Source: an uncultured Muribaculaceae bacterium
Lineage (GTDB): Bacteria > Bacteroidota > Bacteroidia > Bacteroidales > Muribaculaceae
Length of the DNA: 64,000 nucleotides
Direction of reading: 5' to 3'
Assembly: GCA_910578075.1 (NCBI GenBank)
Contig: CAJTPK010000014.1
Span: forward strand, 20,299-84,298
Below the pieces are notes generated by a model, which saw only the letters and a program-made list of their open reading frames with translations, was not told the origin of the DNA and ran no database searches. A program made the position numbers and the translations under genes. Position 1 is the stretch's first letter, and the number at the start of each line of letters is the position of its first letter. Positions 16,903-25,010 of this stretch are shown here, piece by piece.

Positions 16903-17250
16903 AGAGTCCGTCTCATAAAAAAATTTAGCTTTAGGGGCGGCTTGTTTCCGTGATAATTTATTCAATCGCGAATGGGAGCAACCTTTCGGTTGTGACCTGA
17001 GGGATTGGATAAATTAGCCGGAAAGAAGCCGGTCTTAAGTAATTTTAAACATACGGACATGTTTGAAGTTAAAAAATTATACTTATCTATAGTAAAGTCG
17101 CTCTCATGAAAAGTTACCTTAGTCCCGCATGCCCGGCTGCTTTTGTATTTTTGAATCAGTCACATAGCCCGCTATGCTCCTGATTCTGCAAATCCAAAAT
17201 CAGCTCGGGCATGCGTCCCCTAAAGCTAAATTTTTTATGAGACGGACTCT
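16903..17250 (+). mobile_element. MITE-like element with about 34-bp terminal inverted repeats
   Basis: The left end 16903-16937 (AGAGTCCGTCTCATAAAAAA, then ATTTAGCTTTAGGGG) and the right end 17217-17250 are reverse complements apart from one base in the A/T run. The 348-base element has no coding frame of note. Inside, GCATGCCCGGCTG near 17128 pairs with CAGCTCGGGCATGC near 17201, with further pairing (AATCAG...CTGATT, CATAGC...GCTATG) to form a long hairpin. This layout fits a non-autonomous transposable element or a bulky intergenic hairpin repeat. The end sequence also occurs singly at 2865-2894 and 27537-27551. No transposase in the window could be matched to it. Confidence 0.7.
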
Positions 17251-17391
17251 ATCCATTGATTATGATGCAAAATTACCTCTTCGCAATGCCACGCATTTGC
17301 AGTCACACGTCAATAAATGTTAATATGAGAATTTTCTCACAAAAAGAGATTAACTTTGCAGTAGAAGTCCGGATGAGACCGGATTATGGAT

Positions 17392-17476
17392 GCAGAAATG
17401 GTGGAATGGTAGACACGAAGGACTTAAAATCCTTTGGCCTTTACCGGCTGTGTGGGTTCGAGTCCCACTTTCTGTA
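17392..17476 (+). tRNA. tRNA-Leu, anticodon TAA
   Basis: An 85-base cloverleaf: acceptor GCAGAAA with TTTCTGT (closing G-U), anticodon arm AAGGA-CTTAAAA-TCCTT giving TAA, a long variable arm typical of tRNA-Leu, and a GGTTCGAGTCC T-arm. CCA is not encoded. A TAACTTTG box at 17351-17358 is a probable -7 element. A hairpin terminator follows. Confidence 0.95.
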
Positions 17477-17485
17477 CAAAGCACA

Positions 17486-17517
17486 ACGGAGCCGCCACAA
17501 CTGCGGTTCCGTTTTTT
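17486..17517 (+). terminator. Terminator of tRNA-Leu(TAA)
   Basis: Stem ACGGAGCCGC / GCGGTTCCGT (one G-U pair) with a 7-base loop and a T6 run, 9 bases after the tRNA. Confidence 0.8.
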
Positions 17518-17554
17518 CATCCCTCAAATTGATATACACTATTTATAATCAGAA

Positions 17555-18919
17555 TTGAGCCAGAGCCTGAAAATAGAGCAACGCATCGGGATGCGTCTTT
17601 CCCAACAGCAACTTCGCTTTGTGAAGCTGCTGGAACTCAACGCACCCGAGCTTGACGAGGCTGTGGAACGCGAGCTGGAGGATAATCCCGCACTTGGAGT
17701 GGAGGAAGAGACTCATGAGGATGACACAAACCGCTATCCACTTTTCTTCGCACGGGGCAACGATGAAGACCGCCCCGCATTCACCCCTGCTGACGAGTCC
17801 GAAAGCCTTTACGATCATCTGTATGCCCAGCTGTCCGAAAAACGGCTTGACCCTAAGATTGAATTGGCAGCAAGGTATATAATAGCGAGTCTTGACTCCA
17901 ACGGATACATACACCGCTCGCTGTCACTTTTAGTGAACGATATGTTTTTCAATGAAGGGATAGAACTTTCCGAAGAAGAGGCGTATAAGGCACTTGACAC
18001 CGTGCGCAGTCTGGATCCTCCCGGAATCGGAGCTTTCGACTTGAAAGAATGTCTTGAGTTGCAATTGATGGCATTGCCTGCCGATGAGACACGGGATGAC
18101 GCGCTGAAGATAATCCGCGATGCATATGAATCATTCAAGATGAAACACAAGCACCGCATCATATCGCAGTTGCGGCTCCCCAAGGAAAGAGTGGAATCAG
18201 CATTGTCGCTTATTCTCTCCCTCAATCCCAAGCCGGGAAGCGCATTAGGATCCGACCCGGCTGATGAAGCCAACATCATCATTCCGGATTTCATTGTCAA
18301 CAATGAAGATGGAGAAATCACGATAACTCTTAACAATAAGATTCCCGAATTGCGCATCGAACAGAGCTTCGAACAGGCCATGGAGGGACTTGAGCGCACG
18401 GCAAAGGGGAGACTCAAGAAAGGTTCGGAATTCATAGTGAGCCGCTACAACGACGCCCGCGACTTCATCCGCATATTGACACAGCGGCAGCAGACCATGA
18501 TGACAGTCATGTCCGCAATAGTCAAGATACAGAAAGAATATTTTCTGACGGAGGATGTGTATAAGCTTCAGCCGATGATGATAAAGAATGTAGCGGAATT
18601 GACCGGACTTGATTTTTCAGTCATTTCGCGAGCCACCACAAATAAATTTGTGGCCACACCATGGGGAATCTTCCCGCTGCGTTTCTTCTTCAGCGACACA
18701 ATCGGAGACTCTGCGGAAGAGGGTATCGTCGCGACCAACCGCAAAATCGAAGCTGAGATTTCAGCCATGGTGGAGCAGGAAGACAAACGGCACCCCCTTT
18801 CCGACCAGGATATCATGGAGGAAATGACCAGACGCGGTTACGATGTGTCGCGTCGCACCATAGCCAAATACCGTGACCGTCAGGGAATCCCTGTGGCGCG
18901 ATTACGCAAACAACTGTAA
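17555..18919 (+). CDS. rpoN: RNA polymerase sigma-54 factor RpoN
   Basis: A 454-residue sigma-54. Region I opens with a QxLxxRQQL-like activator segment (GMRLSQQQLRFVKLLELNAPEL and EDNPAL). The core-binding region contains SLDSNGYIHRSL and SLDPPGIGAFDLKECLELQL. The C-terminus has the RpoN box (SRRTIAKYRDRQGIP). The start is a TTG at 17555: an in-frame stop lies at 17546 and the first ATG (17591) would cut into the activator region, so TTG is the better choice. Sigma-54 directs transcription that needs an AAA+ enhancer-binding activator; none is encoded in this window. The next gene begins 13 bases downstream and is probably cotranscribed. Confidence 0.95.
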   Translation: MSQSLKIEQRIGMRLSQQQLRFVKLLELNAPELDEAVERELEDNPALGVEEETHEDDTNRYPLFFARGNDEDRPAFTPADESESLYDHLYAQLSEKRLDPKIELAARYIIASLDSNGYIHRSLSLLVNDMFFNEGIELSEEEAYKALDTVRSLDPPGIGAFDLKECLELQLMALPADETRDDALKIIRDAYESFKMKHKHRIISQLRLPKERVESALSLILSLNPKPGSALGSDPADEANIIIPDFIVNNEDGEITITLNNKIPELRIEQSFEQAMEGLERTAKGRLKKGSEFIVSRYNDARDFIRILTQRQQTMMTVMSAIVKIQKEYFLTEDVYKLQPMMIKNVAELTGLDFSVISRATTNKFVATPWGIFPLRFFFSDTIGDSAEEGIVATNRKIEAEISAMVEQEDKRHPLSDQDIMEEMTRRGYDVSRRTIAKYRDRQGIPVARLRKQL

Positions 18920-18932
18920 ACAATATATAAAA

Positions 18933-20210
18933 ATGACAGGGATAAAAAAAATAATCACCGTTGCCCTATTGGCCGTAATGGCATTGCCGGCACTCGCCGT
19001 CACTGAAAAGGAGATGGAAGAGGCACGCGCAATCACCGCACAGGCATATCTCCGTTATGCAAACGATGGCTCCGGCTATCTTGATGAATTCCGCGCAACA
19101 TCCATGTCGCAGCTGGAATCTAAATTGAAAACCAAGGAGAAAGAGAATATCAAGGCTTTCAAATCAGTAAAGGTTCCGGGAGACTACGCATCATGGGATA
19201 AAGCAAAACTTCTTGAATTCTGGGGAGTGACATTCTTTACCTCACCCAATCTTGCGGAAAAAGGGAAACTCGCCAGAACACGGGTGAAGCAACGTATCTC
19301 GGCGATGACTGTTGCTGCTCCCGCTCCAGTGGAAACAGCCGAGAAACCGGCACCCGAGCCGCAAGCCACACCCGATCCAGTCAAAGAACAGTCCGCAGAA
19401 CCGCAGGCTACAGCCTCTGATGCTGCCACTGTGCAGGAAGCCGTGCTTGAAAAGCAGGAAGAGATTCTTGCTGACCAAAACGCAATAGCGCAAGATACGG
19501 AGGAACGCCAATACAAAAAGGAAGACAGCGGAACATGGATATACGTCCTTGTCCTGGTGGTGCTGATTGGCGTTGTTATATGGCTCGTTGTCTTTGCAGC
19601 CAACATGATGAAGAAACAGTCAGAGCCTTTGGAAAACCAATCCACCGGCAATTCAGGAAACTCAGAAGCAGGAAATACCAAGGAGATTGCAGAGACCCGC
19701 AAACAATTAATAGCGGCCCAGACAGCCCTTAACGAATATAAAGCAGCCCTTGAAGAATCACGAGAAGAGAACCGACGCCTTCAGGCAGAGATAAGGAAAC
19801 TGAAGGAAGCACCCCGTAACACCCCGCAACCCGCACCGGCAGCTTCGGCTCCTGTTGCCGCTACAGCTAAACCACAGAATGCAAGACCGGCTCCGAGCGC
19901 GATATATCTTGGAAGAGTGAACGGTCGCGGACTCTTCGTGCGCGCAGACCGTCGCTTCAACCCCGGTCATTCCATCTATAGGCTTGAGACAAGAGACGGA
20001 CTTGTCGGCACTTTCCATCTGGTAAACACCCCGGAGGTTACCGACATTGCCCTCGCCAACCCTGTGGAATATCTTTCCGGAGGGTGCTCAGCCATTGACA
20101 TTGAAGACACAGCCGGAGCACAGGCCATCATAACTGAGAATGCCGGCACCGCCATGTTCGAGAACGGGACATGGAAAGTGCTCCGTAAATCACGCATCCG
20201 GTTTGAATAA
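18933..20210 (+). CDS. Membrane-anchored coiled-coil protein of unknown function
   Basis: A 425-residue protein. The ATG at 18933 begins MTGIKKIITVALLAVMALPALA, a signal peptide; a longer frame starting at 18873 overlaps rpoN and is not favoured. Layout: signal peptide, a helical domain (about 25-120, with FRATSMSQLESKLKTKEKEN), a Pro/Ala/Glu-rich low-complexity linker, one transmembrane helix (WIYVLVLVVLIGVVIWLVVF, about 200-220), a coiled coil (about 245-285), a second Pro/Ala-rich linker and a beta-rich C-terminal domain (about 320-425, AIYLGRVNGRGLFVRADRRF to the end). I do not recognise the family. Two globular domains on opposite sides of a membrane suggest a sensor or scaffold role, which is inference. 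It is in an apparent operon with rpoN. Confidence 0.8.
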   Translation: MTGIKKIITVALLAVMALPALAVTEKEMEEARAITAQAYLRYANDGSGYLDEFRATSMSQLESKLKTKEKENIKAFKSVKVPGDYASWDKAKLLEFWGVTFFTSPNLAEKGKLARTRVKQRISAMTVAAPAPVETAEKPAPEPQATPDPVKEQSAEPQATASDAATVQEAVLEKQEEILADQNAIAQDTEERQYKKEDSGTWIYVLVLVVLIGVVIWLVVFAANMMKKQSEPLENQSTGNSGNSEAGNTKEIAETRKQLIAAQTALNEYKAALEESREENRRLQAEIRKLKEAPRNTPQPAPAASAPVAATAKPQNARPAPSAIYLGRVNGRGLFVRADRRFNPGHSIYRLETRDGLVGTFHLVNTPEVTDIALANPVEYLSGGCSAIDIEDTAGAQAIITENAGTAMFENGTWKVLRKSRIRFE

Positions 20211-20231
20211 GACTGAATAAGATTAAAAAAT

Positions 20232-20262
20232 TTTGCAGGATGTAAAATTTTCACTAACTTTG
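20232..20262 (+). promoter_or_regulatory. Promoter of tRNA-Leu(CAA)
   Basis: TTTG at 20232-20235, 19 bases, TAACTTTG at 20255-20262: a complete match to the Bacteroidota consensus, ending 9 bases before the first tRNA base. Confidence 0.8.
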
Positions 20263-20271
20263 CATCCGCAA

Positions 20272-20353
20272 GCCCTGATGGCGGAATCGGTAGACGCGCT
20301 GGTCTCAAACACCAGTGGAGCAATCCGTGCCGGTTCGACCCCGGCTCAGGGTA
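20272..20353 (+). tRNA. tRNA-Leu, anticodon CAA
   Basis: An 82-base cloverleaf: acceptor GCCCTGA with TCAGGGT (closing G-U), anticodon arm CTGGT-CTCAAAC-ACCAG giving CAA, long variable arm, and a CGGTTCGACCCCG T-arm. CCA is not encoded. Confidence 0.95.
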
Positions 20354-20356
20354 CAA

Positions 20357-20391
20357 GTCAGCAACTCTTCACGGGTTGCTGACTTTATTTT
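20357..20391 (+). terminator. Terminator of tRNA-Leu(CAA)
   Basis: Perfect 9-base stem GTCAGCAAC / GTTGCTGAC with a 9-base loop, followed by TTTATTTTA, starting 3 bases after the tRNA. Confidence 0.85.
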
Positions 20392-20398
20392 ATTATTA

Positions 20399-20697
20399 CT
20401 GTCCGGTAAATATGCTTAACCATCATACATATTGAAATTTAGATCTTAACAAGCCCTATAATATGGTCAAACATCACGCAGAGCCGCAAAGTCGCAAAGT
20501 TAAAGTTAGCAACCCCTGTGATAGAGATAAAGCTCACAGAGAATCGCGTGGCGATTTAGGCAAAGGCGCGGAGCCGGTGCGTCAGACTCTGCGCCTCATC
20601 AGGAGTGGTAACGACCTCCGCGTCGGATTGAGCGGTATAAATCCTTTGCGCTTCTGCGCCTCTGCGTGATTAATATTTTTACCGGACACCAATATTA
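20399..20697 (+). repeat. Palindromic intergenic repeat, degenerate copy
   Basis: The gap between the tRNA terminator and the sugar operon holds one copy of the repeat family best seen at 35512-35810. It begins ACTGTCCGGTAAATAT and ends ATATTTTTACCGGACACCAA, so the ends are inverted repeats. Inside, CATCACGCAGAGCCGCAAAG near 20472 pairs loosely with GCGCCTCTGCGTGATTA near 20658. An ATG-led frame at 20463-20669 covers the repeat and is not considered a gene. Confidence 0.75.
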
Positions 20698-20707
20698 TTT
20701 TATACGC

Positions 20708-21625
20708 CTATCCAAGAGCCATCCGCAAAGTAGCGACGGCATCCGCGACTGTATTGAATGATGTGGTTGAGCCGGATTTTATGAGCTGAAGGAAATATTC
20801 CATCTGGCTGATGTATGTGTCGGCTATTGTCCGCGAGGATTCAAAAATAACATTACCGTTTTCCCGAACCATGTTTCGCGCAAGATCAACCATCAGCGTG
20901 GAATCTTCACAAACAATCTCGAGTGTTCTGCGGTAATCCCGGCGATAATAATTAAGCACTACGGATGCACAGAATCGGGGATATGACATGCAATAGTTGG
21001 CATAATCCACCGCATCGATACCGAGTGACGAGCTGTTGCGGAAGGTTCTGACAACAGCGTCCGGCATTCCGAACAACCAATACAGCGTATCGATTTCATG
21101 GATAAGATCGATGTGCACACCTCCGCCAAGTTCGGGGCGCGCGCTATATACAGTACGGAAATCCACACCGGGGCGCCAACCCGGCAACCACGATCCGCAA
21201 TAGCTGTTGACCTCATTCACACGTATATCGCGGTCTGCCAGTCTCTCTTTCAGAAAGCGCAGGCACTCGAGAAAACGGAGATTGCATGCCACATAATTAA
21301 GCATTCCTGATTTCTCAATCTTTGTAGCAATCCTCTCCGCCTCAGGTAGCGTATGTATCAACGGTTTTTCAATAAATAGCGGAACGCCTATGGCAAGCGC
21401 TGTCTCAATCGTATCGCCATGGCATGCCGTGGGTGTGGAGACTATCACAAAATCCGGTTTCTCCCCTACTGCCTCCGCAAGAGTATAAGCATTCTTCACA
21501 CCCTCCTCCTCCGAAGCATGTGGATTTGAGCGCAGTGCCACAATTTCCACATCGGGATCCAACATACGTAAGGCAGCGATATGCTTACGGGCTATCGACC
21601 CGAGTCCGATCACAAGTGCTTTCAT
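20708..21625 (-). CDS. Gfo/Idh/MocA-family NAD(P)-dependent oxidoreductase
   Basis: A 305-residue cytoplasmic enzyme with an N-terminal Rossmann motif (VIGLGSIARKHIAALR), the family EKPL signature (LFIEKPLIHTL, about residue 90) and a substrate domain with LGGGVHIDLIHEIDTLYWLF. Family members oxidise or reduce sugars and inositols using NAD(P). It is the last of three genes joined by 4-base ATGA overlaps, after a CMP-sugar-type nucleotidyltransferase and a CapD-like dehydratase, so the substrate is probably the nucleotide-sugar intermediate or precursor of the same pathway. The same pairing of a Gfo/Idh oxidoreductase with a sugar nucleotidyltransferase is known from legionaminic acid-type pathways (PtmF/PtmE); the link here is inference. 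Confidence 0.82.
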   Translation of the reverse strand: MKALVIGLGSIARKHIAALRMLDPDVEIVALRSNPHASEEEGVKNAYTLAEAVGEKPDFVIVSTPTACHGDTIETALAIGVPLFIEKPLIHTLPEAERIATKIEKSGMLNYVACNLRFLECLRFLKERLADRDIRVNEVNSYCGSWLPGWRPGVDFRTVYSARPELGGGVHIDLIHEIDTLYWLFGMPDAVVRTFRNSSSLGIDAVDYANYCMSYPRFCASVVLNYYRRDYRRTLEIVCEDSTLMVDLARNMVRENGNVIFESSRTIADTYISQMEYFLQLIKSGSTTSFNTVADAVATLRMALG

Positions 21626-22338
21626 AGCTTCACCCGACCTGTGTCGATAAGAAACGACAGATAGTCATAATCGGAAGGTTCGTCAAGGTCAAAACATATG
21701 TGATCCATCACATATGCCAGCGAACGCGGTGTGACAGCCCTCGGTGATTCACAATCGAGAGATTCACGCCTGTACACATAAATCGAAGCGTTCATATCGT
21801 AAACCTTCGGAGCACTCTGACGCGTAGTGTACCGACCGCCAAGCACCACATGACAGAAACCGTCGCCATCCTCCTCCACTTGATTGAAATAGGGATTGCG
21901 TGCGCAAGGATTCACAGAGAAAACAGTAAGAGCCTCTTTGTTTGCAGCAAGCATCTCCACACAGTTCTCTATATCCTTAATGGTCCGGATAGGCGATGTC
22001 ACATCAAGATCTATCACAAAATCATACTTGCGGCCGTAATACTTTTCAGCGAAGAGCAACGCATCCTTTATGGCATCGGGTTTTCCGCAGGTGTCGTTGG
22101 CAAGATAATCGGGACGCTCATAATCAGTAGGCACACCGGCATCCCCTCCCACACGGCGTATCTCCTCCGAATCTGTGGAGAGAACAATATCTGCGCCATG
22201 TGCCGCTGCATATTCAAGAGCCACTGACGCAGTATAAGCAAGAAGAGGCTTCCCTCCGACAAGCTTTATATTTTTTCCCGGTATCCCCTTGGAGCCACCC
22301 CTGGCACATATTGTTATAAGCGTATTCATTACAATCAC
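21622..22338 (-). CDS. Acylneuraminate cytidylyltransferase-like enzyme
   Basis: A 238-residue protein with the N-terminal ICARGGSKGIPGKNIKLVGG signature of CMP-sialate synthetases and their relatives, followed by LLAYTA, LSTDSEEI, ERPDYLA and a DFVIDLDVTSPIRTIKDIE segment (metal and nucleotide binding). It would activate a nonulosonic or related sugar acid with CTP. The ATG at 22338 overlaps the stop of the preceding gene by 4 bases and was kept; a second ATG lies 3 codons later. No NeuB-type synthase or aminotransferase occurs in the window, so the sugar must be made from genes elsewhere or is of another kind. Confidence 0.85.
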   Translation of the reverse strand: MIVMNTLITICARGGSKGIPGKNIKLVGGKPLLAYTASVALEYAAAHGADIVLSTDSEEIRRVGGDAGVPTDYERPDYLANDTCGKPDAIKDALLFAEKYYGRKYDFVIDLDVTSPIRTIKDIENCVEMLAANKEALTVFSVNPCARNPYFNQVEEDGDGFCHVVLGGRYTTRQSAPKVYDMNASIYVYRRESLDCESPRAVTPRSLAYVMDHICFDLDEPSDYDYLSFLIDTGRVKL

Positions 22339-23543
22339 ATTTTCTGGTCAAGATTTTTCCCTTTCTCCTCATGCTCGAAATTCGGGACAAATTCTTTCAA
22401 TGCTTTCACCACATCCTCTTTTGTGAAGTCATCCTCACTGAATATGGCTTCCAATTTGGCAAGAAACTCATCGACATCCGAGGAAGAGCGCCTGGCGGAA
22501 CTCTCGATTACCCCCAAGGAGCGGAATCTATTCATATCAAGATCCTCCCCCTCGACATAGAATTCCTCGAAATCTTTTTCACCGGTAGTGTCACTTCTGA
22601 AATATACCACCGGCCATTCCTTCGTATCCTCAGCCATTGAAGCGGCAAACTGTTTCGCCTCCTCATCCGATCCACAAAGGCGCGGTGCATAACCCATAGC
22701 ATGCAGGAATCTATCTGCCATCGTAGAGAACCTCATCATCTTCTCCTCCCCGAGTTTTGGAAAGAACACCTCTCCGCTGCGTCCAAGAATGCAGGCAAGC
22801 ATACATATCTGTCCGCTCTCCTCGGGCGATACGAAATAACGTCTCACATCTTCCGGTGCGGCAATAGGCTGACGCTTCATAACACGCTCCATGAAACCTG
22901 CCGGCAGCGAACCGTTTGAGAACGCCACATTGGCAAAACGTGCGGTCGTCACCTTGAACTTATCGGAATACGACATTATAAGATCCTCCATTACACGTTT
23001 GCTCGCGCCCATGATATTCACAGGATTGGCAGCTTTGTCGGTAGATACGCAGAAAAAATGGCGTGGCGGTTGCGTTTCGAGCAGATCAAGAAGACGCTTC
23101 GCCTTGACCACATTGTTTTCCAGCAATGCCTGCACCGAATTACGGTCTTTCTCAGAACGGACATGCTTGTGGGCGGAGAAGTTAGCCACTATGTCAAATC
23201 CGCCGGCTTCCCTAAAGACCCGACGGAATATTGGCGAATCGAAATCAAGTGTATATGTCACGTAATCATCCGGCACATACATACCCTCTGCGGAACGTAA
23301 GTCACGTGTAAGCTCTGCAAGACCATTCTCGTTTAGATCCACAACCGTCAGTTTTGCCGGGTGAAACGGCAATATAGCCCGTATGAATGAGGATCCTATG
23401 GAACCGGCGCCACCGATCACAAGCACTTTCTTACCCTCTATCTCACGTTTGAGGGCATCCTTGTTATCACTTATATCATCGGCAAAAAGGGAGCGATCCC
23501 TTTCCGTCACATTCTCAGATATGAATTTATCCAAATTAAACAT
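22335..23543 (-). CDS. CapD/FlaA1-like nucleotide-sugar dehydratase or epimerase
   Basis: A 402-residue SDR-family enzyme from the ATG at 23543 (MFNLDKFISENVTERDRSLF); a longer frame to 23591 exists but adds only a hydrophobic lead of doubtful use. The Rossmann motif VLVIGGAGSIGSSFIRAIL, the NFSAHKHVRSEKD segment and STDKAANPVNIMGASKR are those of UDP-N-acetylhexosamine 4,6-dehydratases (CapD, FlaA1, PseB). No membrane helices precede the domain, so this is the soluble short form. It is the first gene of a three-gene operon with 4-base overlaps. Candidate promoter elements between it and the divergent MATE gene include a CAAATTTA at 23550-23557 (TAAATTTG on the minus strand), without a good -33 box. 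Confidence 0.82.
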   Translation of the reverse strand: MFNLDKFISENVTERDRSLFADDISDNKDALKREIEGKKVLVIGGAGSIGSSFIRAILPFHPAKLTVVDLNENGLAELTRDLRSAEGMYVPDDYVTYTLDFDSPIFRRVFREAGGFDIVANFSAHKHVRSEKDRNSVQALLENNVVKAKRLLDLLETQPPRHFFCVSTDKAANPVNIMGASKRVMEDLIMSYSDKFKVTTARFANVAFSNGSLPAGFMERVMKRQPIAAPEDVRRYFVSPEESGQICMLACILGRSGEVFFPKLGEEKMMRFSTMADRFLHAMGYAPRLCGSDEEAKQFAASMAEDTKEWPVVYFRSDTTGEKDFEEFYVEGEDLDMNRFRSLGVIESSARRSSSDVDEFLAKLEAIFSEDDFTKEDVVKALKEFVPNFEHEEKGKNLDQKM

Positions 23544-23627
23544 AATCCACAAATTTAAGTAAAAATAGCGATATTTTAAGTAAATTTGCAAGGATATTAA
23601 GAAATATAAGACACAACAGCACCCAAG

Positions 23628-25007
23628 ATGGCGACAGCAACATTGAACAATACCGACCGCCTGCGCGAATTAGGCACGGCTCCGATATGGCGTATTCTGT
23701 TGAAATACAGTCTTCCTGCAGTGGTAGGCACTGTGGTCAGCGCCATCTACAACATCATCGACTCCATTGTTATCGGCCATGCGATCGATGATCCCAACGT
23801 TGTCAGCGGTATCGCGGTCACATTCCCTGTCATGAACCTTGTGACAGCCCTCGGTATGCTTATCGGTGCCGGTGCTGCCACACGCGTCAGCATCGTGCTC
23901 GGACAGAACGACAGGCGCATGGCTGAGACCATCCTCGGCAACTGCGTGCAGCTCACACTTATCATCGGATTTCTATACGTCGGTGCATTCTCCATCTTCA
24001 TAGATCCAATCCTAAGAATGTTCGGGGCATCGCCCAACTCACTCCCCTACGCACGAGAATTTATGCTTTGGGTGCTTCCGGGATGTGTGCTTCAGAATAT
24101 CACCTTCTCCTACAACAATGTGATGCGCGCCTCAGGCTATCCGAAGAAGGCGATGTATACCAATATCCTCGGCGCTGTAATCAACGCCATCCTTGCCCCT
24201 ATCTTCCTTTTCTGGTTTGAATGGGGAATCCGTGGAGCCGCGATCGCCACCGACATAGCTATGCTGATCACCGCATTCTTTGTCATGGGACACTTCTTCA
24301 ACAAAAAGAATACTCTCCATTTTGTGAAAGGCACATTCCGTCTGCAATGGCGTGTGATAAGCAGCGTCCTCTACATCGGTATGGCTCCGTTCCTGATTAA
24401 CGTTGCAGGATCCATGATCAACGCCATCATCAACAACACCCTATTCAGCTACGGAGGCGACAACGCTATCGCGGCAGTAGTGGTATTCAACCGGTTTGTC
24501 ACAATCTTTGTCTTCATCATTATCGGAATATGCCAGGGTATGCAGCCGATCATTGGCTACAACTATGGGTCAGGACGCTATACGCGTCTGTTCCGCACAC
24601 TATGGCTCGCAGCGGGAACAGCTGTAGTCATCTCCACAATCGGCAGTATCACCGGTGCGATATTCCCTCGCCAGATAGCATCAATGTTCATGCAGGATGA
24701 AAGGCAGATAGAGTGTGCGGTAAACTGCCTGCACTATACAACTATAATGTTCTGGATGGTAGGATTCCAGATTGTAGCCACCAACTTTTTCCAGGCTCTC
24801 GGCATGGCAGGAAAATCCATATTCCTATCGCTCACGCGTCAGATAATCTTCATGATTCCCATGCTCTTCCTGCTCCCCCCACATATGGGACTCAACGGAG
24901 TCTGGGCAGCCTTCCCTGTCAGCGACACCGCCGCCACAGTAGTCACAGCCCTCCTCCTCTTCTTCGAGCTCCGCAAAATCAAGAAAAGAGCCACAATCCC
25001 CGCCTAA
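23628..25007 (+). CDS. MATE-family efflux transporter
   Basis: A 459-residue inner-membrane protein with about twelve hydrophobic helices in two similar halves. The N-terminal half has LGTAPIWRILLKYSLPAVVG and SIVIGHAIDDPNVVSGIA. The second half has ISSVLYIGMAPFLINVAGSM and IGICQGMQPIIGYNYGSGRY, the family's characteristic QPIIGYNYG motif. MATE proteins expel cationic drugs and metabolites using a Na+ or H+ gradient; the substrate cannot be told. It is divergent from the sugar operon and convergent with the next gene, only 3 bases apart at the ends. Confidence 0.93.
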   Translation: MATATLNNTDRLRELGTAPIWRILLKYSLPAVVGTVVSAIYNIIDSIVIGHAIDDPNVVSGIAVTFPVMNLVTALGMLIGAGAATRVSIVLGQNDRRMAETILGNCVQLTLIIGFLYVGAFSIFIDPILRMFGASPNSLPYAREFMLWVLPGCVLQNITFSYNNVMRASGYPKKAMYTNILGAVINAILAPIFLFWFEWGIRGAAIATDIAMLITAFFVMGHFFNKKNTLHFVKGTFRLQWRVISSVLYIGMAPFLINVAGSMINAIINNTLFSYGGDNAIAAVVVFNRFVTIFVFIIIGICQGMQPIIGYNYGSGRYTRLFRTLWLAAGTAVVISTIGSITGAIFPRQIASMFMQDERQIECAVNCLHYTTIMFWMVGFQIVATNFFQALGMAGKSIFLSLTRQIIFMIPMLFLLPPHMGLNGVWAAFPVSDTAATVVTALLLFFELRKIKKRATIPA

Positions 25008-25010
25008 GTT

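Noticed and set aside
17256..17558. ORF of 100 codons covering the tRNA-Leu(TAA)
   Set aside because: It runs through the tRNA and its terminator; its reading is fully explained by those elements.
20463..20669. ORF of 68 codons on the plus strand before the sugar operon
   Set aside because: It is made wholly of the palindromic repeat family (CTCTGCGTGATTA type), has no start context, and its frame is not kept in other copies.
20708..23543. Complete sialic or legionaminic acid operon
   Set aside because: No NeuB-type synthase, aminotransferase or epimerase-hydrolase in the window; only a partial pathway can be claimed.
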